A program made the position numbers and the translations under genes. This document shows positions 44,780 to 54,485 of a stretch of 64,000 nt of DNA, piece by piece. Below the pieces are notes generated by a model. The model did no database searches. It saw only the letters and a program-made list of their open reading frames with translations, and was not told the DNA's origin. The DNA lies in NCBI GenBank assembly GCA_002480565.1, contig DLCK01000041.1, positions 1 to 64,000 of the forward strand. Reading direction: 5' to 3'. Numbering within the stretch: position 1 is the stretch's first letter; each line of letters starts with the position of its first letter. Origin of the DNA: Phycisphaerales bacterium UBA7800. Its GTDB lineage: Bacteria > Planctomycetota > Phycisphaerae > Phycisphaerales > Phycisphaeraceae.

Positions 44780-45599
44780 CTGTCACCTGCCCTTCACTGT
44801 CGCTGGCCTTATCTTCATCTTCCAAGGTCATAAACCATGTGGTGAGAACTTCGTTGACATCTTCTTCAAGCAGTAACGTCAACGCGACGGTTCGGCCTTT
44901 GATGTAGTGATAAAACGCAAGGGCTGGCACTGCGATGATCAAACCCGCAGCAGTGGTCACCAAGGCTTTGGAGATACTGCCTGCTAACACGGAAGCATCA
45001 CCCATCGAGCCAACGACGGAGACAACTTCAAAACTTTCGATCATGCCAATAACGGTCCCCAGCAAGCCAAGCAGCGGCGCGAGTGTCGCAACGATGGCGA
45101 TGGGATATGCCCGTTGGAGGTGCTGTCGCATGTCACGTCCTGCGATGTCTCCTGCTAATGCTGAGAGTTCCAAAGCCGGACAGTGACGATGTCTTACGAA
45201 GGCTTTGAGAATACTACTCAGCGAGCTTGGATGTTTATCACAGAGCGCACTGAGTTGAGCGTATTGCTTGTTCTGCCAAAGCTTCATGGCTTGATCGCGT
45301 AAACCAATGGGCGTGACAACTGAACGACGGAGTCTTGCCAGGCGTTCAAGGAAGCAGCTTAGTGCAGCCAGGGAGCAGAGTCCCAAGAAGAACATGGTAT
45401 TGCCACCGGAGCGTATGCGGTCTGCAAAACTCACCGAGCCGACGATTTCGGTCTCCGGCTCGTCGGAGAGCTGGGTTGCATCAGCAGGCGTTGTCATCGC
45501 GTCAGATGATTCCGGGGTTGATTCGGTTTGCGCCAAAGTCACGCCTGCGGTGAACAATAGACACAGCAGCGTTGCCAGAGAAAGCATTCGGATGGACAT
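44769..45599 (-). CDS. exbB: MotA/TolQ/ExbB proton channel family protein
   Basis: 276 residues: signal-peptide-like first segment (MLSLATLLCLLFTAGVTLAQ), acidic Ser/Thr-rich linker, TM near 60-80, then the ExbB core from ~130 with LAPLLGLLGTVIGMIESFEVV and SISKALVTTAAGLIIAVPALAFYHY. AGGAAA precedes the ATG. It would pair with ExbD to power the TonB/TolA-like partner across the periplasm. The exported N-terminal extension is common in planctomycete and Bacteroidetes homologues. First gene of the operon. Confidence 0.9.
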   Translation of the reverse strand: MSIRMLSLATLLCLLFTAGVTLAQTESTPESSDAMTTPADATQLSDEPETEIVGSVSFADRIRSGGNTMFFLGLCSLAALSCFLERLARLRRSVVTPIGLRDQAMKLWQNKQYAQLSALCDKHPSSLSSILKAFVRHRHCPALELSALAGDIAGRDMRQHLQRAYPIAIVATLAPLLGLLGTVIGMIESFEVVSVVGSMGDASVLAGSISKALVTTAAGLIIAVPALAFYHYIKGRTVALTLLLEEDVNEVLTTWFMTLEDEDKASDSEGQVTDAG

Positions 45600-45874
45600 G
45601 GTGGATTTTCCTGAGAGACAAATTGCGTCCCGTCATGATAGGCATACAAGCGTTAGAGATAAACAGTAAATGTACAAATTGCAAAAAATAGCCTGTATTT
45701 GCATATTGAATATAGGTCAGACGGACAACATACAGTGCAGCAAAAACACACACAGCACGAAGTGTCGGCGTGGGACTCAATTAAGGCTTGTCTGTTTTGA
45801 ATTCAACGCATGATTGTAAAAGTTGATTGCATGAAAAATACAAAAATAAGCCAACACTTTGAAGCGCATAAAAA
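45600..45874. other. Intergenic stretch upstream of the exbB operon
   Basis: The gap 45600-45934 holds the exbB promoter region, not resolved to a clear -35/-10 pair, and the terminator at 45875-45908 of the opposite-side gene group. No gene or repeat was recognised. Confidence 0.4.
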
Positions 45875-45908
45875 AAACGCGAACGTGATGGTCGTCACGT
45901 TCGCGTTT
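45875..45908 (-). terminator. Strong Rho-independent terminator of the sucC group
   Basis: A perfect 14-bp stem (AAACGCGAACGTGA, 45875-45888, with 45895-45908), 6-base loop, and on the minus strand a run of seven T including the stem end. Located 27 bases past the stop of the 65-codon gene. Confidence 0.88.
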
Positions 45909-45934
45909 CAATTCACTTGATTATCATCGCAGAA

Positions 45935-46132
45935 TCAGAGACCCATTTCTTCTTTGTACTCGTCAAACTCACCATTGGCCTCGGCTTCGTCGAGGTACTT
46001 TTGAAAGTCCCCCATCTTGTAACTGACAAAAGCAAAGACGTGGCGAAGAGTCAGACTTTCAATGTCCGTCGGATCGTCAAGCGTATCCTGGCGTAGACGG
46101 TTGAGTTCAGCAAGAAACGGTTCGATTTTCAT
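45935..46132 (-). CDS. Small hypothetical protein (65 aa), downstream of sucC
   Basis: From ATG 46132 (AGG upstream) the product is 65 residues, acidic and helical: MKIEPFLAELNRLRQD, then RHVFAFVSYKMGDFQKYLDEAEAN. The frame is open to 46186, but the extra codons derive from TAATCCC repeat sequence. No TM or signal. It follows sucC by 127 bases containing an inverted repeat and precedes a strong terminator. Family not recognised. Confidence 0.6.
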   Translation of the reverse strand: MKIEPFLAELNRLRQDTLDDPTDIESLTLRHVFAFVSYKMGDFQKYLDEAEANGEFDEYKEEMGL

Positions 46133-46147
46133 AGCGATACCTGAATA

Positions 46148-46251
46148 GGGATTAGTGATTAGGGATTGGGGATTAGGGGAAACCAAAACTCAGGAGATCA
46201 GGCTGGTACACATGACGCAACCCTAATCCCTAATCACAAATCCCTAATCCC
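46148..46251. repeat. TAATCCC/GGGATTA inverted repeat array
   Basis: The left block (46148-46179) consists of GGGATTAG, TGATTAGGGATT and GGGGATTAGGGG units. The right block (46221-46251) consists of CCCTAATCCC and TAATCACAAATCCCTAATCCC units. The blocks are inverted with ~40 bases between. Simple repeats of this kind produce the spurious NPQSLI/NPYS peptides often seen in over-extended gene models. A related element lies upstream of tgt. Confidence 0.6.
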
Positions 46252-46259
46252 TTGCTTTC

Positions 46260-47459
46260 TCACGCTGCTACGGCAGCAGCGATCTTCTGAGCTGCATCAG
46301 TCAGATCCGTACCAACACTCATGGTGGGCACATCGGCCTTGGCGGCATTGATGATTTCACGGGCGGGCTCGACGTTGGTGCCTTCGAGACGTACGACCAA
46401 GGGAACCTTAAAGCCGACTTCTTTGGCGGCACTGACGATGGCGCGGGCGACTTTGTCACACTGCATGATGCCACCGAAAATATTCACCAGAACACCCTTG
46501 ACATTTTCATCATCAAGAATGATGCGGAAGGCTTCGGTGATGGCTTCTTCGGTCGCACTGCCACCGACGTCCAGGAAGTTTGCCGGCGACTGACCGTGGA
46601 GTTTGACGATGTCCATGGTTGCCATAGCCAAGCCTGCACCGTTGACCAGACAGCCGATCGTGCCATCGAGTTTGATGTAGGACAAGCCGTATTCCTGAGC
46701 ACGCAGTTCGGATGCATCTTCTTCGGTTGCATCGTGCATGGCAGCAACGTCTTTATGACGGAACATCGCGTTATCATCGAAGGTGATCTTCGCATCAATG
46801 GCAAGCACCTGGCCATCGGGATGTGCTTCGGATGCAGGAGTCACGATCAACGGATTGATTTCTGCAAGCGAAGCGTCCATGTCAATGAACAGCTTGGCAA
46901 TCTTGATCATGATCGATGCTGCCTGGCGAACCTGCTTACCCACAAAGCCGAGCTTGTAGGCGACCTTGGTGGCCTGGTAGGGTTGGAGCCCCATGGCCGG
47001 GTCAATGGGTTCACGGAGAATGGCATCGGGCGTGTTTTTGGCAACGTCTTCAATGTCCACGCCCCCTTCGCTGGAAGCAATGAGCACCGGCGCGTTGGAA
47101 GCACGATCCACTGCCATGCCAAGGTAATATTCTTTTTCAATGTCCACACCCGCAGCGACGAGAAGCTTGTTAACGGGCACGCCTTCGGGTCCGGTTTGAT
47201 GGGTGACAAGCGGCTTGGAGAGAATGGTCTTGGCCACTTCCAAGGCATCGTCTGCGGTCTTGACGAGTTTGACGCCGCCACCTTTACCACGACCACCAGC
47301 ATGAACCTGCGCTTTGACCACTGCCAGAGTTGCCCCTTCAGCAGCAAGTTTCTCAAATGCAGCTTTGGCTTCTTCAGCAGTATCCACAGTAATTGCGGGG
47401 GGAACGGGAATGCCAAATTTCACGAGCAGGTCACGGGCCTGATATTCATGGATCTTCAC
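46260..47459 (-). CDS. sucC: ADP-forming succinate-CoA ligase subunit beta
   Basis: 399 residues with a GTG start; AGGAAGGA lies about nine bases upstream. With SucD it converts succinyl-CoA, phosphate and ADP to succinate and ATP in the TCA cycle. Motifs: MKIHEYQARDLLVKFGIP, VVKAQVHAGGRGKGGGVKL, AEINPLIVT, GCLVNGAGLAMATMD, ANFLDVGGSA and NIFGGIMQCD, all standard for SucC (ATP-grasp plus ligase CoA domain). sucD is not adjacent on either side in this window, which is unusual. Cytoplasmic. Confidence 0.95.
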   Translation of the reverse strand: MKIHEYQARDLLVKFGIPVPPAITVDTAEEAKAAFEKLAAEGATLAVVKAQVHAGGRGKGGGVKLVKTADDALEVAKTILSKPLVTHQTGPEGVPVNKLLVAAGVDIEKEYYLGMAVDRASNAPVLIASSEGGVDIEDVAKNTPDAILREPIDPAMGLQPYQATKVAYKLGFVGKQVRQAASIMIKIAKLFIDMDASLAEINPLIVTPASEAHPDGQVLAIDAKITFDDNAMFRHKDVAAMHDATEEDASELRAQEYGLSYIKLDGTIGCLVNGAGLAMATMDIVKLHGQSPANFLDVGGSATEEAITEAFRIILDDENVKGVLVNIFGGIMQCDKVARAIVSAAKEVGFKVPLVVRLEGTNVEPAREIINAAKADVPTMSVGTDLTDAAQKIAAAVAA

Positions 47460-47597
47460 GGTCGCTGGTCCTTCCTGGGGGCTGTCAGCATAAATAGTTC
47501 AATGAGGTATGTGCAGATTATCCTAGATTCCGCGCAAACGCCAAATCAAGGTGGACATATTGACCTTTCCGATTCAGGGCAAAACTATCTTTAAAAT

Positions 47598-48377
47598 CTA
47601 TTGCGCCAAAGGAGTCAGACGGACGACATCGCCGGGAGCACGGTTTAGAACGGTCGCTGCATGACCTTTGCGGATGGCAATTTCGAGCATACCCATCGAA
47701 CCGATGTAGGAGACGGGCGTCCCCTCTTTCACATCCGCATAGGTCTGATTAATTGGAATTGGCTGAGTCAAACCATCACAAAAAACGACATACGGCTTAT
47801 CAATTTTTGCTGTGGGAATGTTGGTAATCAAATTACCAAAGTGATCAACCAGCAAAATTTCACCGGTAATATGATCCGGCTCAACCGCAGGATCGGGCAG
47901 TTTAAACAACTCCAATGCATCGGCTGGACTGCCAAGCTTATCAATCAAAACACCTGATGCCAGATAGCCTGCTGCGGATGAAAAAATATCACGACCGTGA
48001 AACGTGTGGCTGACATTGGATCGGTGATACTCGGTGTTATCCAATGCGACCGCTTTAACGAAGCTCTGCTTTTCAAGCACCTGACTGACCAGACCGTTGT
48101 CAGGCAGGATATAAAACGCGCGATCCGTTCGCACGCAAATCGCCCGACGATCCGTCCCGACTCCGGGGTCCACAACTGCCACATGAATCGTCCCGTCGGG
48201 AAACGCATCAATAGCGGTCTGCAGAATCAACGAGCCAGCCATCACCGATTGCGCGGGCACCTTATGGGTGATGTCAACAAGTGTCGCAGTTGGACACAGT
48301 GAAAGAATCACACCTTTCATTTGCGCAACATAACTATCCGATAAACCAAAGTCCGTTGTGAGGGTAATGATGGGCAT
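47598..48377 (-). CDS. S-adenosyl-L-methionine hydrolase (adenosine-forming), DUF62 family
   Basis: 259 residues of the SAM hydroxide adenosyltransferase/SAM halogenase superfamily. It most likely hydrolyses SAM to adenosine and methionine. Motifs: TLTTDFGLSDSYVAQMKG, HVAVVDPGVGTDRRAI (Asp and Arg of the water-activating triad), SHTFHGRDIFSSAAG (His of the triad) and LVDHFGNLITNIP. Full family length, with N-terminal and beta-barrel C-terminal domains. The halogenases have a distinct loop; the D-R-H triad here favours hydrolase. It is a single gene upstream of sucC. Confidence 0.9.
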   Translation of the reverse strand: MPIITLTTDFGLSDSYVAQMKGVILSLCPTATLVDITHKVPAQSVMAGSLILQTAIDAFPDGTIHVAVVDPGVGTDRRAICVRTDRAFYILPDNGLVSQVLEKQSFVKAVALDNTEYHRSNVSHTFHGRDIFSSAAGYLASGVLIDKLGSPADALELFKLPDPAVEPDHITGEILLVDHFGNLITNIPTAKIDKPYVVFCDGLTQPIPINQTYADVKEGTPVSYIGSMGMLEIAIRKGHAATVLNRAPGDVVRLTPLAQ

Positions 48378-49004
48378 GGTTGTATTGTAATGGACTTCTC
48401 AAGGATTTTGCATATTCGTGCGATCAAGTTTTAACACGAAGGTCACAAAGACACGAAGTAGAGACAGGAATATTTTTTGTATTACAGAGACGCAGTCAGT
48501 ATTTTTGGGCTTAATCACCAATCAAATCACAAGGCTTTGGCTCAAAACAAAAATGACTTTGCCTTGACCTACGTGTCTTGTATGTCGGTTGATCACTGAG
48601 GCACGATTTACCATCCTGCACAAGGTACTGATCCCCTGCGCGTTGCATGCCAATAATGGGTGTGCAACGTGGCTGTTCAGATGATTACCGATTCAATTGC
48701 TGCTCAATCCGGTCGTAACGTAAACACAACCATCAAGCCGAGTATCAGCCAAAAACCTTCACCAAATCTGCGTAAGAACCCATTTTGCGTGCGCACTTCC
48801 ACGGACTGAGCAACCCGGCACTTTCCATCTCCAAAATGCAAACATGTGCGGCTTTGGATCACCAGGCTATTTCACTAAACTCTATCAAAATGAACACCAA
48901 CTCACACCACATCAATGGCGCCAACAGCAGTGGGCATAGGACGGATAACTTGCAAGAAAACATGATTGCAATCGTCTCACATGTCAGAAGACTTGGAATT
49001 TGGC
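48378..49004. other. 627-base non-coding stretch
   Basis: No gene is convincing here on either strand. An ACACGAAG-type direct repeat (48435-48458, CACGAAGGTCACAAAGACACGAAG) is of a kind widely scattered in bacterial intergenic DNA. A 7-bp hairpin CGTTGCA...TGCAACG lies near 48641-48670. A long plus-strand open frame from 48785 runs antisense over the neighbouring gene and shows no coding character. Confidence 0.5.
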
Positions 49005-51077
49005 CTACACACCATTGTCGGAAATCGCCCAATGTGAATAGGGATTCCAACCTGCAGTCAATTGCTCCCAGGGCAATGTCATGGGCAACATGACAGGACC
49101 ATCGCTGCCTAAAAATGATAGGCTATCTGCGGGTAATCCAGTCACATCCCAGGCAGGCTCAGGTGCTCGTCGTCCATTGACTACGCGAACAGCCGAACCG
49201 TCAGCCCATGTGCTGTGAATCAATTCCAATTCAACAGGCTTTTGGCCCAACATGGGATTTCGGTGATAGCGCAAGCGCCGGTGATTAAAATAAAAGTAAT
49301 CCATGAAACGGGTGTTCGATACCAAATCCGCAAGCCAATGATCCAATGACTCCCATGACGATGCTGCGGTCACCTCAATGACCATGCCGTTGAGCATGTG
49401 CGCGTATTGGCTGGTACTAAAATCACGGGGATCACCTGCATAGTTGACGACTTCAAACCAAGTATATCGGTCCGCCTGATGCAATTGCACATAACAATCC
49501 ATGGGGGTGTCATCAGCCTGGCAAACCAACGGGCGAAATGCAACCATGGCTTGGCCCAGCGTAAAGCCGAACCACTGCTTAGCCTGATGTTTGACCTTGT
49601 GATTCAAGCAATGAGCGTCTTGAGTGCGATGCGATTGGCAAGCCCATTGTGTTAGTGGATGCAATCCGGTTGGAATGATCATCGCCAGACGAAGTCGGTG
49701 GTGCGACTGGTCAACCAACTGTTGGCGGTGCGGGACATAGCTTAGCAACGCACTGGATTGATGCTGCACGGTTATTGCAGTGGCATGGTTGAAATATTCA
49801 CCTGGTCCATGCAGGTGACGATGCCAATATGAATCGGTCTGCCAATCGGGCTGTTCGTCATCCACAAGATACTTTGTAAAACAAACCGGCCCTGTGGTCT
49901 GCGAGTTCTCTGCCGCGGCAGCGGTGATGTACATGGCTGCGGTTTGCTGACCATTACAAAAACAGGAACTGGCAGTTCCAAGGCTAGCATGTGGCTGCAT
50001 ATGCATCGTGCTCGTGATCACGCGGCAGGGACTATCCATGCAGTCACCTTGTTCTGCGGTTGCAATCGCAGAATAGTCTGCAGGTTTGGATTCAAATAAT
50101 GCCTTGATTTGAGGTGTGATCATACACTGATCAATGGATACACAATAGCACATACGTGCGGTATGTTCATAAAGATCACCGCAGTGAAGCACGTGCAGAC
50201 CTGGATCAGGTGCCATCGCTTTAAATGGTGAAATACCACTGACATCATCACCCCAAAGTGTCCAGACGACGGCCTGCAATGTACTGAGGTGCGCATTAAA
50301 GTCCGCAGCATAGGCTCGGCTAAATGGCCCAGCCAAGGTTCTCGCCTGAGGATGCCAATGCACAGCAAGGTCAAGCCAGATGCGATTCGCCAAGTCTTGG
50401 GCAAGCTGCTTCGTGTGGGGATGGTTTGCATAGGTCGCAATGACCTGCAGACAATGAATCGTATCTGGTGTGTAATTGGGGCTGGTATATTCACCAATCA
50501 AACCATGACGGGATAATTGATTGGCAAACTGCTCAAGTCGCCATTGTCCCATGTCACACCAATCCTCGCGACCCAAACGCTGCCCACCGAGAATCAAAGA
50601 TTTACAAGCCATGGCAGGCATATTGTCATTCATGCCATGAAACTGGTAGTCTGCCGCCCAATTACTCGGTAAATCACCATGGCCTTCTCTGAGCAGCTGT
50701 TCACAAAAATCAATGGTCGAGTCCTGTAAACGGTCTTCAAACCGGGTTAATACTTCCGCTGCAAGACTGGTGAGGAAAATACCAAACCGATGCGTTTGCC
50801 CCGATCCCGATTCAAAAACAGGAACCGGCGCCCGACGAATAAGCTTGTTAGCCAGTTCAACATCTCGATCATCACCTGCCAGAAAAGCATAGGCAATCTG
50901 CAAATCGATACGCCCCTGCTCATGAGTCAGTGGTATTTTCCAGGAGGCATCAGAATCATTAAGTACCGGCCTGAAAAACTCACGCGCAGCAGCATAAAAT
51001 GCCTGCTGACGCTGGGCTATCGCCGGGTCCGCAGAGATGCTATGAATTTCGGGCTCTCCAAGTTGAACGACATGCAT
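49005..51077 (-). CDS. Putative alpha/alpha-toroid protein (heparinase-like), cytoplasmic
   Basis: 690 residues from ATG 51077, which has GGAG five bases upstream. No signal peptide. The N-terminal ~400 residues have repeated helical segments with conserved patches (YQFHGMNDNMPAMACKSL; GLIGEYTSPNYTPDTIHCLQV), as in (alpha/alpha) toroids of polysaccharide lyases and hydrolases. The C-terminal ~250 residues are beta-rich (sandwich). EYTSPNY recalls a Tyr-containing loop of such enzymes. I cannot name the family or prove activity. It is the last gene of the fourth module and probably acts on imported oligosaccharides. Confidence 0.5.
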   Translation of the reverse strand: MHVVQLGEPEIHSISADPAIAQRQQAFYAAAREFFRPVLNDSDASWKIPLTHEQGRIDLQIAYAFLAGDDRDVELANKLIRRAPVPVFESGSGQTHRFGIFLTSLAAEVLTRFEDRLQDSTIDFCEQLLREGHGDLPSNWAADYQFHGMNDNMPAMACKSLILGGQRLGREDWCDMGQWRLEQFANQLSRHGLIGEYTSPNYTPDTIHCLQVIATYANHPHTKQLAQDLANRIWLDLAVHWHPQARTLAGPFSRAYAADFNAHLSTLQAVVWTLWGDDVSGISPFKAMAPDPGLHVLHCGDLYEHTARMCYCVSIDQCMITPQIKALFESKPADYSAIATAEQGDCMDSPCRVITSTMHMQPHASLGTASSCFCNGQQTAAMYITAAAAENSQTTGPVCFTKYLVDDEQPDWQTDSYWHRHLHGPGEYFNHATAITVQHQSSALLSYVPHRQQLVDQSHHRLRLAMIIPTGLHPLTQWACQSHRTQDAHCLNHKVKHQAKQWFGFTLGQAMVAFRPLVCQADDTPMDCYVQLHQADRYTWFEVVNYAGDPRDFSTSQYAHMLNGMVIEVTAASSWESLDHWLADLVSNTRFMDYFYFNHRRLRYHRNPMLGQKPVELELIHSTWADGSAVRVVNGRRAPEPAWDVTGLPADSLSFLGSDGPVMLPMTLPWEQLTAGWNPYSHWAISDNGV

Positions 51078-51142
51078 GCGAACTCCAATAAAAACCAACG
51101 TAATGTAACGAGGTTAGTAATGCCTAAATTAAAGAAACACAA

Positions 51143-54100
51143 TTAACGGTTTGCCGATTCATTGCTTGGTTTAAATTCCAGATATATAGGTTTCCAAATA
51201 CCGCCAGCCATCAGTGAGTCATGTACGCGAACTGTCAGTATATGTTCCTTTGGTTGGAGACTGAGTTTTCCGGTAATGTCGATAGTAAATGGAATCTTCC
51301 AACCGTTGGGGCCCATTTCGTGTGTGTATATTAACTGACCATCAAGATAGACACGTGCCTCTTCGTCAACTGCCCCGAATGTAAGTAGACAACGTTTTCC
51401 CGCTTTGCCAGCCAACTTCACTTGTCGTCGGTACCATGCCACCCCGTCATATCCTGGGTATCCTTGACTTTCCCATGGTGCGCCAATTGATATGTGATTC
51501 CAACCATCAGAGACATGATCGACAGCAAACCATTTCTCAGCCAATCCGATATCTTTGGGATCGGTATTAAACTGCCAGTTTTCGCGAGGCAAAGGCACGA
51601 TATTACTTTCCTGCTTTCGTAGCTTAGTACTGCCAGGTTCAAAACGTCCATTACCTGCAAGATAAGACAGTGCATTGGTTGTCATTTTTCTAACAGCACT
51701 TCGCAGGTCATAACGAGTAACTGGTTTTGAAGGCAGTGTTGGGTCCAGTGCTGCCGGATCAAGTCCTTGCGGGCTGCCGGGTGTCATGTCAAAAGAGCGT
51801 CCCCCGATTGCCATGACTTTACCCAATCCCAATTCATATTCCACAGCCAGTGCGTATTCTGGGATAGGGCCAAAATGCTCATCATACTCACAGGCAATCA
51901 CACTTCCTGTGGGCTTGATACCATCCCATGTATTGATAGTGACGAGATTTTGCCCGGGAAAATTGGTATTGGTGTAAAAACCATTCTTGTCTAATTGATC
52001 AAACAGAGGATGCTGCTGGTAACCAGCCATGGGGACGGAACCTAAATTCCATGCACGGGACATGTCATAATGGTTGGCCTGTGTAATATTAGGCTTGACA
52101 TGTTCAAGTCCTAATTCGTTAGCAAGCAGTCCTGCGACACCAGTTAACAACATACCTTTGCCAGTGTTCAGTTGATGTCGTAATTGACTGACAAACGATG
52201 GGGATTGAACTTGTGACATCAGTTGGACGCCTGGTTGGTCAGAACAATCGGTGATCTGGTGAATCCATATCACATCATATGTCGAGAGATTGAGCAATCG
52301 ACTTTGCAGATCGCGAAGTTTCCCATCTTCACCAGGCGCAAACCAACGACAATCAAACGTCTCATACAGCCATGAACATGTCAAGTGGTATTCCATTTGA
52401 ACTCTATCAGGCGTGATTAATGCGACAATTCCGGGTTTACGGTGCTTATCAAGTTGGGCTTGAATCAAATCCTGTAATTGTTGATGCGCTTTAATGGTTG
52501 ATTGGAGTATTAGATCGAGTTGTCTAGCGAGTTTGCCGTTTTGATATTCACCTTTGCGCATTGCTGCAATCGCATTGAAATATGCCGCAACCCCATTTTT
52601 CCATGCGATGATTTGTTCATGTGCAGGAAGACTCGTATCGTTGATGTAAGCTGATAATTCTTGTCGTTTTCCTAGCCCCAGGAAATGTGATTTATCTGAA
52701 TTAAAATCTGAGTAACTGACAAATAAATCATCCATCTCCGAAAGCACATCTCCAAGACGGTCATGTACTGTTTGAGTACGTGTTATATATGTCACCTGTG
52801 ATTTAGCTTTGTTCACTTCCATTAAAACAGATTCATACAAACTACGTGCGGCAATCCAATCCTGTTTATCCTGCGCAATCAAAGCTTGTTCCCAAAGTTC
52901 ATTGACCTGTTTCATATGAACATCAGAGCACTGTCCTGCATGCTCACGTGCCACACTTGCTCTCACACGTGGCAAGCGAACCTGATGCATGCGAACCTCG
53001 TCACACACCTTGGAAAATGTCTGAGGGGTGCAAATCAGATAGACTTGTCCACCTGCTGCTTTTAATATTAAGCGTAATGTCTGATCATCACCAAGGTCAA
53101 TGCGTTCGAGTTTGTGCATATCGTAAAGCTGTAACCCATCACGGAGTAAAGCGGAAAAATCAATCCTGCCTGTCGTGTTTTCCTTTAAGAGATTGCTAAA
53201 GACAACAACAAATTGACGGGTTCGATCTTTTGTCGCAAGTATTCCTGCATTCATCTGAGGTCCCGAAAAAGCGGGATGAACCATCTGGTCACAGTCTATT
53301 TTGAGACTGCGTTTCATATCCGGCCAAGCGTCAAGCATCGATGGACCTATTGCCTGAATCAAACTCCCAAGTTTGCCAATTTGATCCCATTGCATACCAT
53401 TGGGACGCAGCAATGGATTAAGTAAACCATCACGACCTCGAGTCCATGCAATGCTTCCGTCGGTCATGAAGTAGAAATAACCTTTTGAGCCAAATGCCAG
53501 TGATTGCCAAAACTGCATACGAATATCAGTCGGTGAAACAGCGTTGTATGCAAGCCATGGCTTGGTCCGCTCAAACGCAGCCCAGGAAATGGCACCGGGA
53601 AGAAAGTAAAAAATCTGATCCGGATGCTCTTTTGCCAGCCAGCGTAGACGGCTTTGAATATCCCAATTGCGTTGATAGATATCCCCATTGACATACCAAT
53701 CACCTGTCATGGGTTGAACATGGTTAATATATTCCTTAAAACCACTAAAAGTCGGCTTGCAAAATGTAACGGTTCTCTTCGTGGCCTGCTCCACCAACTT
53801 GGCCACTGCGATGGCACTGGCAGTCTCATGCGGCTCGTCATCGGTTATGAATCCCATCACAGTTCGTGGATATGTCTGTGCCATGTGCTGCGCAAAAGCC
53901 AAGGGCTTGGCCAGACGCTTTTGTAAAACATCAAGCTCTATCTGGTTAAACATTGGGTGCTTGCGTCCCAGGCCTTCAAAAGATTCACTACTATAACGCG
54001 TCCCAAGATGTGTCAGGCCTGGAAAGATTTTCATTTCAAGATCTGGCAAGGTCTGTTCGAAGTAGTGCAAACCCTCTTCCGAAAGCTCAATAGGCTGGTC

Positions 54101-54427
54101 ACCTGACGGCGCACGATCTTTAACAAGGCGAATAAAGTTACCATCCCATATCACATTCATTCCCTGGCAAGCCATGATTTCAACACCGATTTCACGCATT
54201 TCATGCTTGGGAACATCAACTATTTTCCAAATGTCATGTGAATATATATCCAGATAAGAACCAAACGGGAAAAAAGATTTTAGTTCTGTGTGAACATCAT
54301 AAAAATCTTCAGCGACAGGCAAGGCCTTGTCCATCTTGCTCAGATGTATATCTTTCGTATCTGCATATGCCATAGCGACACAAAAATGACCAAGTAAAAC
54401 TGATATACAAACGACTCTATTCAACAT
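51143..54427 (-). CDS. Large secreted GH-like protein: TIM-barrel N-terminus, ThuA/GATase-like middle, GH2-type jelly roll C-terminus
   Basis: About 1094 residues from ATG 54427 (GAGG nine bases upstream); ATG 54442 is an alternative. Signal peptide VVCISVLLGHFCVAMAYA-D. Residues ~30-430 resemble a TIM barrel with FITDDEPHET and GFKEYINHV. A helical region follows (~480-650), then ~660-880 with VIWIHQITD and KGMLLTGVAGLLANELG, like ThuA/GATase-type trimerisation domains of GH42 enzymes. The C-terminal ~130 residues form a galactose-binding-like jelly roll (WYRRQVKLAGKAG; ARVYLDGQLIYTHE; ILTVRVHDS) as in GH2. Substrate and true family are unknown. Confidence 0.6.
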   Translation of the reverse strand: MLNRVVCISVLLGHFCVAMAYADTKDIHLSKMDKALPVAEDFYDVHTELKSFFPFGSYLDIYSHDIWKIVDVPKHEMREIGVEIMACQGMNVIWDGNFIRLVKDRAPSGDQPIELSEEGLHYFEQTLPDLEMKIFPGLTHLGTRYSSESFEGLGRKHPMFNQIELDVLQKRLAKPLAFAQHMAQTYPRTVMGFITDDEPHETASAIAVAKLVEQATKRTVTFCKPTFSGFKEYINHVQPMTGDWYVNGDIYQRNWDIQSRLRWLAKEHPDQIFYFLPGAISWAAFERTKPWLAYNAVSPTDIRMQFWQSLAFGSKGYFYFMTDGSIAWTRGRDGLLNPLLRPNGMQWDQIGKLGSLIQAIGPSMLDAWPDMKRSLKIDCDQMVHPAFSGPQMNAGILATKDRTRQFVVVFSNLLKENTTGRIDFSALLRDGLQLYDMHKLERIDLGDDQTLRLILKAAGGQVYLICTPQTFSKVCDEVRMHQVRLPRVRASVAREHAGQCSDVHMKQVNELWEQALIAQDKQDWIAARSLYESVLMEVNKAKSQVTYITRTQTVHDRLGDVLSEMDDLFVSYSDFNSDKSHFLGLGKRQELSAYINDTSLPAHEQIIAWKNGVAAYFNAIAAMRKGEYQNGKLARQLDLILQSTIKAHQQLQDLIQAQLDKHRKPGIVALITPDRVQMEYHLTCSWLYETFDCRWFAPGEDGKLRDLQSRLLNLSTYDVIWIHQITDCSDQPGVQLMSQVQSPSFVSQLRHQLNTGKGMLLTGVAGLLANELGLEHVKPNITQANHYDMSRAWNLGSVPMAGYQQHPLFDQLDKNGFYTNTNFPGQNLVTINTWDGIKPTGSVIACEYDEHFGPIPEYALAVEYELGLGKVMAIGGRSFDMTPGSPQGLDPAALDPTLPSKPVTRYDLRSAVRKMTTNALSYLAGNGRFEPGSTKLRKQESNIVPLPRENWQFNTDPKDIGLAEKWFAVDHVSDGWNHISIGAPWESQGYPGYDGVAWYRRQVKLAGKAGKRCLLTFGAVDEEARVYLDGQLIYTHEMGPNGWKIPFTIDITGKLSLQPKEHILTVRVHDSLMAGGIWKPIYLEFKPSNESANR

Positions 54428-54485
54428 TATCAATAGCCTCATGAATATTAAATCAAATGAAAACTTCAAGATCGCCATACCAATA

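Noticed and set aside
48785..49093. 102-codon plus-strand open frame overlapping the end of the toroid gene
   Set aside because: No ribosome site, no coding character, antisense overlap with a well supported gene.
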